64,000 bases of DNA from Vitellaria paradoxa (GCA_019916065.1 CM034236.1:15019167-15083166); one strand, 5' to 3'. Positions 1 to 11,323 are shown, counted from the stretch's first letter. The notes: a model not told the origin generated them from the sequence alone. A program made the numbers and translations.

Positions 1-115
1 TTTAGATTGGGCCACCATTTGTGTTAGGTGGACTTAGGATGCTTTGTACTACCCAATTGTAGGTTTTCAGGCTTACCCTTGTATTGATTAGATGCTATTG
101 CTTTGCTTGTAGACA

Positions 116-1190
116 ATGGGTCCTAGAAAACTGCCAGCTCACCGAAATATTTCTCGAATTGACTATGATGATCATAGGCTCTTATAAGAAAAAAGAAACT
201 AATTTTGGGAAGTTTTGGGAGAAAAAGGCTATTATCTTAGAAAGATTTTGGGAAATTGAAGACTTTCGAGGGGAAGAATTTGAGCAGTATTAGATTTTTT
301 TTTAGAGGGGTTGGCTTCAATTTGCTCATTTTCAACCTAGTTATATACCTGAGGTAGTTGGGGAGTTTTGTGTCCATCTCATTAAGTTTGAGGAGGATGA
401 GGGAAATGTCATCCATAGTTATGTAAGGGGAGCTAATATAGATATCACTCCTGCTCACTTTGCCAAAATATTAAACCTTCCTCATTCCGGTATGCCTGAT
501 TTCCCCTTTGCCCTTGGAGAAACCCTATCCATGCAAACTATTGCACATGAAATTTTATTAGAAGGGATAAACTAGCCAGCTAAGGGTCAAGTTAAAGTTG
601 CTAATCTGAACAACAAATACTAGCCTATTCACATGTTTAGTTATTCAAATTTACTCCCGTTAGGATGCACTTCTGAGTATGGTGAGTGTCGAGCTTAGTT
701 CATTTATGCAATTAGCATGGGGAAAGTGATTGATTTACCTCTCTACCTTTGGGAGTACTTAAAGAATTTTCAAGAGCACCCCAAGAGGCAGGGAGGCATT
801 CCATTTGGGGCCTTTCTAGTTGAGTTGTTTAGGAGCTATCATGTGAATCTCCTAATTGATTTACAAATAGCTGTATCATTGGGTGCCCTCAATTATCAGT
901 CTTTTATGAAAGCTAGGTTACCACCTGAGAGAGGGAGGAAAAGACAAGCCACTGCTCCATATCATAAAGAAGGGGAAAGCTCTTAGGCTAAACCTTAAGG
1001 ACAAGAAGCAGTGGAGGAAGTCACAATTCATCAACTAGTAGAGATGCTTAGGAGCCAGGGTACTTGACTTGATCACATTGAGGCTATCATAAATGAGAAC
1101 AACTAGCCACTTTGGAGCCTTTATGAGCATTAGTTTGGCATTGGAGCTCCATTTCCACCACCTCAGTAGATAGATTTTGATGATGTCACT
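116..1190 (+). pseudogene. Broken envelope-like / 'putative plant transposon protein' ORF
   Basis: A coding remnant begins at an ATG at 116 (MGPRKLPAH...) and continues through several frame changes and in-frame stops. Readable segments include a FWEIEDFRGEEFEQY stretch, a block with HSYVRGANIDITPAHFAKIL at about 410-470, and an open 89-codon segment at 717-986. The layout resembles the domain often annotated as 'putative plant transposon protein' in the extra ORF of Athila-type retroelements, and the intact ORF at 27754-29022 has a similar plan. Many stops are TAG where a Trp or Gln codon would fit; one at about 573 reads TGG in the second copy at 34868. Not functional as read. Confidence 0.6.
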
Positions 1191-3310
1191 TTTCACTTTT
1201 TATACATATCTTTTTTTGAGAATTTAGAGAGTGAACTGTTTGAATGTGTGTTGGTTATTTCATTCTTATTTTGTAATTTAACACTCATGATGAATGTCAT
1301 AACCTACGTGCATGTTCTTTAATTATGTTTTACTTTATTTATTATTTTTAGAAATTTTAATTGCCCTTTTTTCTGTTTCATTTTTCTGTTATTTCTAGTT
1401 ACCTCATGTTTGGCACTACTTTATTATGGAACATTATTGTTGAGACTAGTTTGAATTGATTTTATAGCACAGGTTGAAAATGTTTGACACATCTAACATC
1501 ATCATTAAAGAGCAAACAAGTGAAAACCTTATGACCGCTTCTAATTAGTGCATCTAAATAACCCCCAAGTGCAAGGGTGTGCGGTGTAGTTTTAAACTCG
1601 GTGAGTCCGAGGTCGAATCCACAGGGAATCTAATGTTAATTTTTTCCTAAGTTATTTTGGTTTAATTAATTTACTATTTTAATTTATTAAACGAAAAGAT
1701 TAAAGGTTTGATTTGGTTTTGAAAGATTGTTTACAAAATAAAATAAGGCTAATAAACTAAACATAACAACTCAATAAAACATAAATTTAAACTAAATAAT
1801 TTAATACCAACTAATTAACTATTGAAAACTAATAAAATACTAAAAGCAGAATTTAAATTCAGTTTTAACAAATCTAATGAACGCATATTGATTTAGCTTA
1901 CAAATTAGGGCGGATCCAATTTTTAGGTTGAATAACAAATTTTACCTCGGATTGAAATCACATTTAGGATTAATAACCCAGTAAAGATTTTCAATAGAGA
2001 TTATTTAAATAAAAAGTTCCCTCAACCCAAAATCACGTTTAGGATAAATAGGTTGGTAAAGATCTTCAATAAAAATCCATTTGAAAATTAGTTTAGCTCA
2101 ATCCGAAATCACGTTTAGGATAAATGGATTGGTAAGAATATTCAACAAAAACTCATTTGATTCGGATTTATTTTTATTTATTTCAAAAGTATTAAGAAAG
2201 TTTTAATCTTATAAAATTATCAGGGATTTCAGAGAATGTGATCAATTTTATAAGTTTTCAAAAGCTTTTGTATAAATGAAAATTGAATCCGTATAAATGT
2301 ATTCAACCTTAGTTTTGGATCCGCCCATCTTTGATGAGCTAAATCAATACAAACTCTTAATCTAACACTATAACAATCAAATAAACAAAATAATGAAAAA
2401 GTAGAGGAAGAGATACATCCTTCATAGATGAACTCATGAAAATGAATATGCAAACTTCAATCCATAAACTTCAATCCACAAACTTGAATGTACAGAAACT
2501 CTCCCTCTCTAAAAATCTCTATTCAGAAAATAAAACTAAAACTAAACTATCTTAAAAAAAAAAAAAAAAAAAAACTTCTGTAATAAAACATTCTCTGCCG
2601 AAATCGCCCCTCCTCCCATTTTATGTCAATCTCTGTCTCTATATATATAAATTACATCAAATCGATTCTCCATATGGCATTCCGTAGCATTGCCAAAAAC
2701 AAAACAATTACTGTATTTTTCCATTCGAAATTGCCATTCACGAAGCTGTGATTTTGGATCTGTATATAGAGGTGGTCCGGACCAGAAGCGGGGGTGTTCG
2801 GACGAAATAGAGACATTAGAGCCTTGAAGAGATGGTCCAAACCAAGGGTTGGGTGGTTGGGACCATGGGAGAGAGGGTTGGGACCGTACCTTAGGCTACT
2901 TTTTTGTCATTTTATTCAAAAACACATCCCGTTCTTCTCAAATCTGTGAATTAAAGAAGGGTCAAAACTTCATCTCCACAATTCAGAATGAAGATCTTTC
3001 TGTCTGCAAGCTACTGTTAAAATTTGAGGTTGATCCAACAGTTGATTGTCGTGCAATTACTGTTTAAAGTTACTGTGCTAGGCAAAGAAATTCTGCACAT
3101 TTTCTATTTTTTTTTCCTCTCGTTCAAGCTAATGTTCCTCCTCTACTTTTTCACTATCTTCACTCTTTTTCATGCTTTTTTTTTGTATTTTCAAATATAA
3201 ATAAAATTAAACTTCAAATATATTTAAATAAAATAAAATTGCATGATATAAATCTAAATTATAGCTAAATGATTACACTTTTCAAGTGTAACCACCTTGC
3301 ACTTTACTCA
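1191..3310. other. Non-coding retroelement-derived stretch
   Basis: No ORF here looks real. It holds a phrase at about 1561-1635 (CCCCCAAGTGCAAGGGTGTG, followed by GGTCGAATCCACAGGGA) that I recognise as a widespread plant repeat motif, a threefold ~75-bp repeat (1958-2185), a poly-A run near 2553-2574 and a G-rich patch near 2770-2890. It may contain an LTR whose ends I cannot place. Confidence 0.5.
1958..2185. repeat. ~75-bp tandem repeat, three diverged copies
   Basis: The phrase ATCACRTTTAGGATWAATR recurs at 1958, 2032 and 2108, each time followed by a GTAAAGA/GTAAGAA and TTCAA-rich segment. Spacing is 74 and 76 bp. The same array is present in the second block at about 36710-36937. No coding frame runs through it. 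Confidence 0.65.
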
Positions 3311-3568
3311 ACTAGTGACAATGGGATTGAAAGTTTAGAGGTAGATTTAGATGAATGGCTTGATGAGGTATTTGCGGAGACCAATTTCTTACCTTTGCCA
3401 ATCTAGTACCCTCCCATATTTCTCATACAACAACATTAGTTTTTTGAGGGATTGGGAAGGGACGGTGTTAACTTAGACCTTTTAGTTAGAATGGAACATG
3501 CGGAAATAAATATAGCCATTAAGTGGCTTGATGCACCTACTTATGGCACTGGCACTGAGTCCACCCTA
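3311..3568 (+). pseudogene. Short retroelement coding remnant
   Basis: One frame from 3311 stays open except for two TAG stops (3404 and 3440) and reads acidic, coding-like residues (DNGIESLEVDLDEWLDEVFA, later RMEHAEINIAIKWLDAPTYG). Both TAGs fit former Trp codons, but that is inference. The family is not recognised; it may be the C-terminal part of the ORF that starts at 116, separated by later insertions. It ends at the junction with the gene-array spacer. A near-identical copy lies at 38062-38319. Confidence 0.45.
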
Positions 3569-5079
3569 GCAACATTTTATCCCAATTTGTAATTAGACTA
3601 AGATAAAAAATTTAGCTCACAAATGTTTATCATACTTTTTCTAAAGCCGTAATCCTTGTAAATCTCCTAATGTGATCTTTAACAATTGTTGTATTAATGT
3701 AACGAGTAGTTTAACATAATTTGGCTTATCCCAAGATTTTTTTGATTTTTTGTTTATTGATCTACGAGAGTAGATTTTATAGCATATTAAATTAATTAAA
3801 ATTAATAAATAAATGTTACAACAAAATTGAAATCTAATTTAAATTATATAAAGTGATAAAAAAATTGTTTGACAGAGATATAGAGAAAGAAATAACAATA
3901 ACGTCTTTCATTCTTTTATCTCGCTTTTTTTTAGATATGATTTTTCTTAGTTTTTTATCTCAGTTTTTTCGAGAAATGTTTTTACTGATTTTTTTATCAC
4001 GGTTTTTTTATGAGATGGTTTTCACTCGTCTTTTACCTGGGTGTTTTTTCTTAGAGCTAGTTTCCACTAATCTTTTATCTTATTTATAATAAAATTACAG
4101 TTTTGACAAAATTGAGAGAGAAAGTATTAAAATTAACCTTTTATCTCAGTTTTTTAATTAGACTAAGATAAAAATTTAGCTCACAAATTTTTATCATACT
4201 TTTTCTAATACCGTGATCTTTATAAATCTCCTAATGTGATGTTTATCAATTATCGTATTAATATAATGAATAGTTTAACATAATTTGGCTTATCTTATCA
4301 AACCATAAATTATATGTTTTCCACAATTATGCAAGTTAGTGAAGTCCCACGAGACATATGGAAAAGGTTTTATTTTGATTGCTTTTTTTTTTTTTTTTTT
4401 TTTTTTTGTGGCGCAAGACTGTTTTCCATAGATTAAATTGGAGCCTACAGGAGTTACGACTAGAAAATAGTTAGGAGATACGTAGGTGTGAACAAATTGC
4501 GAGATTAATGACAACCGGACCAAGAATGAAATTCTTATTTCTACTTGTGATTTTCATTGATTTTTTGGTTTTCGAAACATTATGTCATTTCTAGTTCGGT
4601 ACACCATATAAAGTTAGATGATTCACTCCCATGGAGCGATCAATCCCGTATTTAGTCGGAATGAACTTATGTTAATTTCTTAAATGGATGAACTTATATT
4701 TTCATTTTGTCAAAAACAAAAGATAGAAAGGGAAAGACATGCAAGGAAACAGCACGTGCAGTTTCATATTTAAATTCGAAGCTAATGTCTAAATTTTAGT
4801 GCTAAATTCGCTTATTGGTTTTCTACCTCAATGACGTCTATTTCCCGGCTAACACAGCCGCATGTGCAGGCGGTCTGCTTTTAAAATTTTAATTTTTTTT
4901 TATGTCCTAGTACAAGGCCTTCAGGTTGATGCAGAGAATTTCGTTTTCTATATGGCGAAATCAAAAAGTGAGATTGAGAGAAAATCCATGGGGTGTCATT
5001 AATTCCGAAAGGTCATATGAAATGTATATTTAAGCATCATTAAAGTCCTCAAAGGATCGGTTACACGCCTTTATCCAAC
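3569..5079. repeat. Array spacer upstream of copy 1 (partial unit)
   Basis: This is the right-hand part of the ~3.8-kb array unit, truncated on the left by the retroelement block. It carries one minisatellite array at about 3902-4085 (TTTTATCTC followed by a T-run and an AGATG-like phrase, about 38-bp period), a T-run of about 25 at 4383-4407 that differs in length between units, and the conserved upstream region of the gene. No gene is seen in it. Confidence 0.75.
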
Positions 5080-5087
5080 TATATAAA
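4753..5087 (+). promoter_or_regulatory. Promoter region of copy 1: G-box to TATA box
   Basis: A G-box core CACGTG lies at 4753-4758 and a TATA box TATATAAA at 5080-5087, 92 nt before the ATG at 5172. A TGACGTC motif sits between them, near 4832. The G-box to TATA spacing of about 327 nt is kept in all seven copies. The TATA position puts the likely transcription start near 5110-5120. Confidence 0.6.
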
Positions 5088-5171
5088 CCTTGCACATAGC
5101 GCCCTGTGAACCCAGGCCAATTCCAACCTACTAATTCAAACACTCGGCCTATCTTTATCAAAAGAAAAATA

Positions 5172-5650
5172 ATGTCTATCCGGCAGCCCGTACGAAACCA
5201 GATGGCGGAAATATTCATTGGCATGCTCTCACTCCTTGTTGCCTGTGGCATGGCGCATGCTAGACTAGACGTGTACAACCACACAAATTGAGTGCTTTAA
5301 CCAGGGATCCGAAGCATCCGTGGTACAAGCAACCGTTGCCTGTGGAGGCTTATCCAGGATTCTTTGATTTTTTGACCGCTTGTCTCGATCGTTTAGGTCA
5401 AAAGGAATGCGTACACCACGTTTTTAATGAAATGGTCGGAATCGAAAAAAATCTGAAAGATTTTAACTGCAGTTGTACGGTTAAGGAAATAGGGCATAAT
5501 TGTATCATGGGATTGGCAGGGCTTACTGGTCATTTTAAAAAGTTCGAGGGTACTGCTCCTCATATCTACGCCCTGGCTAGCGAACTGTTTTTTACAACTA
5601 AGAAGCTAACGAATTGCCCTGCACCGGAACCTGCTCCGACTATGCCCTGA
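5172..5650 (+). pseudogene. Prolamin-like secreted Cys-rich protein, copy 1 (25-nt deletion)
   Basis: First member of the array. Compared with copy 5, 25 nt are missing just after ACACAA at 5281-5286. The lost segment is flanked by a short ACAA repeat, as expected for slippage or microhomology repair. The frame shifts and reaches TGA at 5289-5291, leaving a 39-residue product that is essentially the signal peptide. The remaining coding sequence, from LSALTRDPKHPWYKQPLPVE to the Pro-rich tail, is open in another frame (5288-5650) and keeps all six domain cysteines. It has the DFNCSCTV and HNCIM variant shared with copies 4 and 5. Translation of the second part would need a non-AUG or internal start, so I treat the locus as dead. 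Confidence 0.8.
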
Positions 5651-7033
5651 GTCTATATGCACACGAATGTTACTGTATCAGATGATCTAAGATGGTGTTT
5701 AATGTATATTGATTTAATCCTACGTCCAAGCGTTAGATGTTTATTATATTTGTTTCTCAAATAATTAGTGCGGTTTACTGCAATGCCAAGTACAATTATA
5801 AAGATAATTCCACACTAATCTTCTTTATAATGCATCCTGGCAACATGATCGACAAACTTACAGTAGTCACACGCTAAAAGTGTGATCTTTTTATGTAAAA
5901 ACTGAGATGAAAAAAAATTTCACATCACTTTTTATCAATTTTGATCTCGCTTTCTTTAAAAAACAGTGGTCAAAAATAGACAAATGATCACGCTGAAAAA
6001 AATTGGATTATTTTAAGAATAATAAAAATTCACATGGTAACTTACTATTATGCCATCGTGACATCATGTGACGCCTTGTGATCCTGACAATCTTATATAT
6101 TTGATATTTTTTTGTTGGTATTGAGAATTGAACTCGTGCCATTTTTTGGAAGTTAGCATGCTTGACCGCTAGCCCAAACGATCATTTATATATGCATTTT
6201 ACATATTAATATACATAAACAAATTTTTATCGTTTTTGGGAATGCAAAAAGTAGTAAAATTATATTGTTTTAATTTAATTATTTTAAGTTTTTTACAATA
6301 ATTTATTATCACTTTTGCCAACCAATTAGTAGCTAAAAGTTACACTTTTCCGATCAATTAGTTGAGAGAAAAGATAAAAAAATTTACTATTATGTAATTA
6401 TTTTAACTTTTTGTAATAATTTGAAATCATAACCAATATATGCAATCAAGCGACTTAATCAATAATTTATGAAATGTCCATCATATTTAATTAAAAAAGA
6501 TCTTAAATCCTTTTCTCATTTTCCTTTAGTTCTTGTGTATAGCACAAATTTAATCATGACTCACAGTTTACAAAATATTTTTTTCATTCCTATTATATTT
6601 TTAAAAGTAATTAGACTGCATTTAGTTTTAGTTTTGGAAAATTATTGTTCAGAATAAAATTTTTGAAAACTATTTTAAGAATTTGATTTGTAATACAAAA
6701 AATATTTTCAATGGTTATATTTCAAAGTGAATTCTAAAAAGACAAAAAAATGAAAATTTTTATTGTTTTTATTTCAACATTTTTATCACTTCCAACAAAA
6801 TGTAAAATAATGGCACTTTTTATATAATTAATATTAAAGATACAATAAACATTTATTAGATATTAAATATTTAATATTCACGTGGCAATAATTCATACAA
6901 ACTATGAAGGCTACTCCCATATTTTCATTGAAAAAAATAACGATTATACATGTAGCATTATTTAAATCTGATTTGGTAAATTTAGTTTTAGCATTAATCT
7001 AAAAACATTTGTGTCTATTCATCTAAGATGGTA

Positions 7034-7602
7034 GGTTTTATTGCATAATAAATTAATTAAAATTAATAAATAAATGTTATAACAAAATTTATGAAATCTA
7101 ATTTAAATTACATAAAGTGGTAAACAAAGTTGTTTGATAGAAATTTGGAGAAAGAAATAATAATATTGTCCCTCATTCTTTTATCTCTCCTTTTTTTTAA
7201 ATATGATTTTTCTCATTTTTTTATCTCTATTTTTTCTAGAGATGTTTCCGCTGAACTTTTATCTCAATTTTTTTTTAAAAGATGGTTTTTATTAATCTTT
7301 GATCTTGATTTTTTCTGGAGATGATTTCCACTGGTCATTTATCTCATTTTAAATTCAAATACTGTTTTAACAAAACTGAGATAGAAAGTATTAAAAGCAA
7401 CATTTTATCTCAATTTGTAATTAGATTAAGATAAAAAATTTAGCTCACAAATGTTTATCATACTTTTTCTAAAGCCATAATCCTTGTAAATCTCCTAATG
7501 TGATCTTTAACAATTGTTGTATTAATGTAACGAGTAGTTTAACATAATTTGGCTTATCCCAAGATTTTTTTGATTTTTTGTTTATTGATCTATGATAGTA
7601 GA
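7034..7602. repeat. First half of a ~569-bp internal duplication in the array unit
   Basis: The phrase TAAATTAATTAAAATTAATA occurs at about 7048 and again about 569 bp later. Each is followed by the same order of landmarks: a GTTTGAYAGARAT phrase, a minisatellite, a TTAAAAGYAAC phrase, TTAGCTCACAAAT, and TTTAACATAATTTGGCTTAT. The second half starts at about 7603 and is interrupted by the solo LTR at 8032. The same duplication occurs in the other full units, so it predates amplification of the array. Confidence 0.75.
7180..7350. repeat. ~38-bp degenerate minisatellite, first array
   Basis: Five diverged repeats begin with TTTATCTC or a variant at about 7180, 7218, 7257, 7296 and 7338. Each continues with a T-run and then an AGATG-like phrase. 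The short ORF across it (7130-7324) only reflects the repeat. Confidence 0.7.
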
Positions 7603-7740
7603 TTTTATAGCATATTAAATTAATTAAAATTAATAAATAAATGTTACAACAAAATTGAAATCTAATTTAAATTATATAAAGTGATAAAAAACATTTTTGA
7701 CAGAGATATAGAGAAAGAAATAACAATAACGTCTTTCATT

Positions 7741-7910
7741 CTTTTATCTCGCTTGTTTTTAGATATGATTTTTCTTAGTTTTTTATCTCAGTTTTTTCTA
7801 GGGATGTTTTCACTGATTTTTTATCATGGTTTTTTTATGAGATAGTTTTCACTCCTTTTTTACCTGGGTGTTTTTTCTTAGAGCTAGTTTCCACTAATCT
7901 TTTATCTTAT
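7741..7910. repeat. ~38-bp degenerate minisatellite, second array
   Basis: Same repeat family as at 7180-7350, in the second half of the internal duplication. Repeats start with TTTATCTC, TTTATCAT or TTTACCTG variants at roughly 7742, 7781, 7819, 7857 and 7898. Confidence 0.7.
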
Positions 7911-8031
7911 TTATAATAAAATTATAGTTTTGACAAAATTGGGAGAGAGAGTATTAAAATTAACCTTCTATCTCAGTTTTTTAATTAGACTAAGATAAAA
8001 AGTTTAGCTCACAAATTTTTATCATACTTTT

Positions 8032-10352
8032 TGTCACACCCCGGGTTTTACAACCAGAGTATGTGAACAAAAGAACGCATAACACAACATTAAATAACAT
8101 TTCCTGTCTCACATCAGAGCCATAAACCCACACTATAGAGCAATGAATATAAAAATAAATAAAACTTAACTTTAAATTTAAATAAATGCCTTAGTCAGAG
8201 TTAACCAAGCAATAAGTTCCAAAGGCTAAGCCCAAATATTTTTTCAAAGCTAAATAAAACAATTAATAATAACCTCACAAATAGAGGCTTATTACAATTC
8301 ACTAAAAAAAAAATAATTCTCTAAAGGAAATTCTAATGTAATTAAATAAAAACAAATAAATAAATTCCTAATTTTCATGGTGAGTAGGTCCTGCGCATGA
8401 CTCAAAATCATTACTTGCATCGCAAGCTGTAAGGGGTTTAGCACTAATACCACGTGTGCTCGAAACCTACTAATAGTATAAATACAAAATGCCCTAGCAT
8501 GCTACTAAATGAAACAATTATACACAAGTAGCAATTTCAAACAAGAAATTAAGTTTATTTGTCAATCTATCTTCGTTATAATTTAAATGTGTTTCAGCAC
8601 CACACAACACATCAAAGAAAAACAAGTTAATTTCAAGGTACTACTGCTTGGTTGTCTCGTAGAAACAAGACCTAACCAATATATATCATTCATTGATGTC
8701 TGCTTGGTTGTCCCATAGAAACAGGACTCAACCAATATACACCATCCTTCGGTGTCTGCTTCCTAGGCCGAAGCCTTAGGAATGTAATATGCCACCCTTA
8801 GGCATTTGCTCGTTTGTAGGTTACTAGCCTACTGGAATCGATAACCAACCCCGCGCGGGTTTCGAGACTTTCAACCCTTGGGTACGTATACCCGATATTT
8901 TCAGTACCCCTCAACTCAAACAAAATATACTATCAAATTTCACTTCAAATCTATATTAAATAAATTGATCTTTTTATTCCCAAGTAACAGAAAAATTAAA
9001 TAAATTATGTATCCACACTAGAATACTGTTAGCCACACCACTAATGCTCATCAAACAATTTCATTAACATAACAATCAAACAATTCAAAATGTATGATTC
9101 AAAGCAATACACGTTGATTACATGGCAAGGGGTTTAATAAATAAATAAATAAATATTAAAAAAAATTCCATCCAACAGTTTGTCTTGGAAAAAAAAATAT
9201 CAATGACTTGCACAATATATGAGTATAAATATCTATGGGTCCCATTAGCATATAAAGACAATACTAAAAGCAAATCACTTTGAACATACTTTTTATTTGC
9301 TACCCGTCATCAAACAATCAATATTATATATATATATATATATATCATGGTTTTTATTCATTACATATAAGACACAACAAACATAATAAAAAAAATATAA
9401 ACATATTTGATTCATAAATTCATGTGATGTCTGCTAGCAAAAAAAACTTTCAAACAAACTAATATGTAAAGACAAAATTCAAAAGAAGACAAATTATCAT
9501 GTAAGGACAAAAGTTTAAGTTTTCTTTATTTTATTCAACTAATGGCTTTTGCTGGACACTCAATTCCCACCTTTTAACATATATATGTATGTAAGGTAAT
9601 AATTCGTATACCTTCTGATCAATTAGGTGGAAGACTTCAATTAAATATGTATACTTACATAGAGTAAAATAAATGCCCAGCAAAAGTTATCCCATCAATC
9701 ATACAACTTTAATCTACGCAATGGTCTTAAATGCACGTTCCAGGTCACGGTTTACAAAGGAAAAAAAAAATAAAAAACTCACCATTTATTTCATTTGACA
9801 AGTTTGACAGCAATCATTACCTTTTTCAAGTCATTACTTATTAAGTTTAAATATATATACACTTATTTATATATGCAATGCACTGATAATTTCCTTTCAT
9901 ATAATATATATACGTAAAGAAATTTCATTAATTTAGATGACTCACAAACGAGACAAAGAAAGAAGGAAAGAAATTTTTTTATGGGTTTTGCCCCTTACCT
10001 GTAATCCAGCAACGGAAACAAATTGGCAACGCAAGAAAAAAAAAATTTGTTACCAGCAAAATCACAGCGCAACCGCTGTACGCCCCTTTTCTTCTTTCAC
10101 TCTCGGTTTCTCTTCCTCTCCCCTTTCTAGGGTTTTTAATTTATTAAAATAATTACAGATTTATATATTTATAAAGAAGAATTTTAACCCCAACCAATTA
10201 ATTTATTTCTTACTGCCCATAGGTTTAGGAAAATTACACATTCTTCCTAAAATTTAAAATCTTTTCACATATAACCAAAAATAGCAACTTAAATTTATCA
10301 AGTAAAAATTTTCAAATTAAATTAAATTATAAAAGAAATCTGGGTTATTACA
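8032..10352 (-). mobile_element. Solo LTR (2.3 kb), probably Ty3/gypsy, with CTTTT target duplication
   Basis: The segment starts TGTCACACCCCGGG, ends GGGTTATTACA, and is bounded by a perfect 5-bp direct repeat CTTTT (8027-8031 and 10353-10357). Removing it restores the continuous phrase CATACTTTTTCTAATACC seen in other units. TG...CA ends, a 5-bp duplication and absence of gag or pol indicate a solo LTR left by recombination of a full element. The minus-strand reading starts TGTAATAACCCAGA, a start I associate with Tekay/Del-type gypsy LTRs, so I favour minus orientation, weakly. The 71-codon ORF at 9937-10152 has no support. The same insertion is at 46645-48963. Confidence 0.85.
9324..9345. 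repeat. (AT)n microsatellite inside the solo LTR
   Basis: A run of about eleven TA units lies here. The matching run in the second solo LTR near 47939-47954 is shorter. Confidence 0.85.
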
Positions 10353-11231
10353 CTTTTTCTAATACCATGATATTTATAAATCCCCTAATGTGATGTTTAT
10401 CAATTATCCTATTAATATAATGAATAGTTCAACATAATTTGGCTTATCTTATCAAACCATAAATTATATGTTTTCCACAATTATATATGCAAGTTAGTGA
10501 AGTCCCACGAGACATATGGAAAAGGTTTTATTTTGATTGCCTTTTTTTTTTTTTTTTGTGGCGCAAGACTGTTTTTCATAGACTAAATTGGAGCCTACAA
10601 GAGTTACGACTAGAAAATAGTTAGGACATACGTAGGTGTGAATAAATTGTGAGATTAATGACAATCAGACCTAGAATGAAATTCTTACTTCTACTTGTGA
10701 TTTTCATTGATTTTTTGGTTTTTGAAAAATTATGTCATTTCTAATTCGGTACACCATATAAAGTTAGATGATTCACTCCCATGGAGCGATCAATCCCGTA
10801 TTTCGTTGGAATGAACTTATATTAATTTGTTAAATGGATGAACTTATATTTTCATTTTGTCAAAAAACAAAAGATAGAAAGGGAAAGATATGCAAGGAAA
10901 CAGCACGTGCAGTTTCATATTTAAATTCGAAGCTAATGGCTAAACTTTAGTGTTAAATTCGCTTATTAGTTTTCTACCTCAATGACGTCTATTTCTCGGC
11001 TAACACAGCCGCATGTGCGTGCGGTTTGCTTTTAAAATTTTCATTTTTTTTTTATCTCCTAGTACAAGGCGTTCGGGTTCATGCAGAGGATTTCGTTTTC
11101 TATACGGCGAAATCAAAAAGTGAGATTGACAGAAAATCCATGGGGTGTCATTAATTCGGAAAGGTCATATGAAATGTACATTTAAGCATCATTCAAGTCC
11201 TTAAAGGATCGGTTACACATCTTTATCCAAC
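10353..11231. repeat. Array spacer between the solo LTR and copy 2
   Basis: Continuation of the interrupted unit. It holds a T-run at about 10542-10557, then the conserved upstream region of the gene with G-box and TATA box. No other gene is seen. Confidence 0.75.
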
Positions 11232-11239
11232 TATATAAA
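10904..11239 (+). promoter_or_regulatory. Promoter region of copy 2
   Basis: G-box CACGTG at 10904-10909 and TATATAAA at 11232-11239, 92 nt before the ATG at 11324. A GTG-initiated reading frame extends 66 nt further upstream, but it begins close to the expected transcription start and is not a plausible eukaryotic initiation site. Confidence 0.6.
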
Positions 11240-11323
11240 CCTTGCACATAGCGCCCTGTGAACCCAGGCCAATTCCAACCTACTAATTCAAACACTTGGC
11301 CTATCTTTATCAAAAGAAAAATA

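Larger units (their letters stand above)
1..3568 (+). mobile_element. Decayed LTR-retroelement 3' portion (left block, copy A)
   Basis: This block recurs at 34752-38319 with only scattered differences. It holds a broken envelope-like ORF (116-1190), a long AT-rich non-coding stretch (1191-3310) and a second short coding remnant (3311-3568). The right edge is a junction: near 3568 the sequence switches into the gene-array spacer, inside a phrase also present near 7390. The left edge lies outside the window. I infer the 3' half of an Athila-like Ty3/gypsy element, because Athila elements carry an extra ORF downstream of pol. No LTR pair, primer site or target duplication can be recognised here, so the lineage call is tentative. 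Confidence 0.6.
5651..8031. repeat. Array spacer between copy 1 and the solo LTR
   Basis: About 200 bp after the stop, the sequence passes from gene 3' flank into a CACTA-like region beginning at about 5848 (CATGATCGACAAACTTACAG). The next kilobase is AT-rich. Two similar halves, each with a ~38-bp minisatellite, follow from about 7034. Short ORFs here (for example 6469-6657) are AT-rich chance frames. The spacer is interrupted at 8032 by the solo LTR. Confidence 0.75.

Noticed and set aside
1958..2185. Possible CRISPR-like regular repeats
   Set aside because: Only three diverged repeats in a plant retroelement context, with no constant repeat and variable spacer structure.
3853..4089. Hydrophobic Phe/Leu-rich ORFs over the T-run repeats (also at 7130, 31288, 31902, 46294)
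   Set aside because: They are translations of the minisatellite and T-runs; there is no conserved start or frame between units.
4383..4407. Poly-T run as a Pol III terminator or processed pseudogene tail
   Set aside because: It occurs at the same place in every unit with variable length and has no upstream A/B boxes or retroposed gene sequence.
9937..10152. 71-aa ORF inside the solo LTR
   Set aside because: Not expected in an LTR, lacks recognisable features, and the second copy has changes across it (an extra base near 48557 shifts the frame).
11258..11323. 22-codon N-terminal extension starting at GTG in front of each gene copy
   Set aside because: GTG is not a normal start in plant nuclear genes and lies at the expected transcription start. 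The ATG 66 nt later gives a proper signal peptide.
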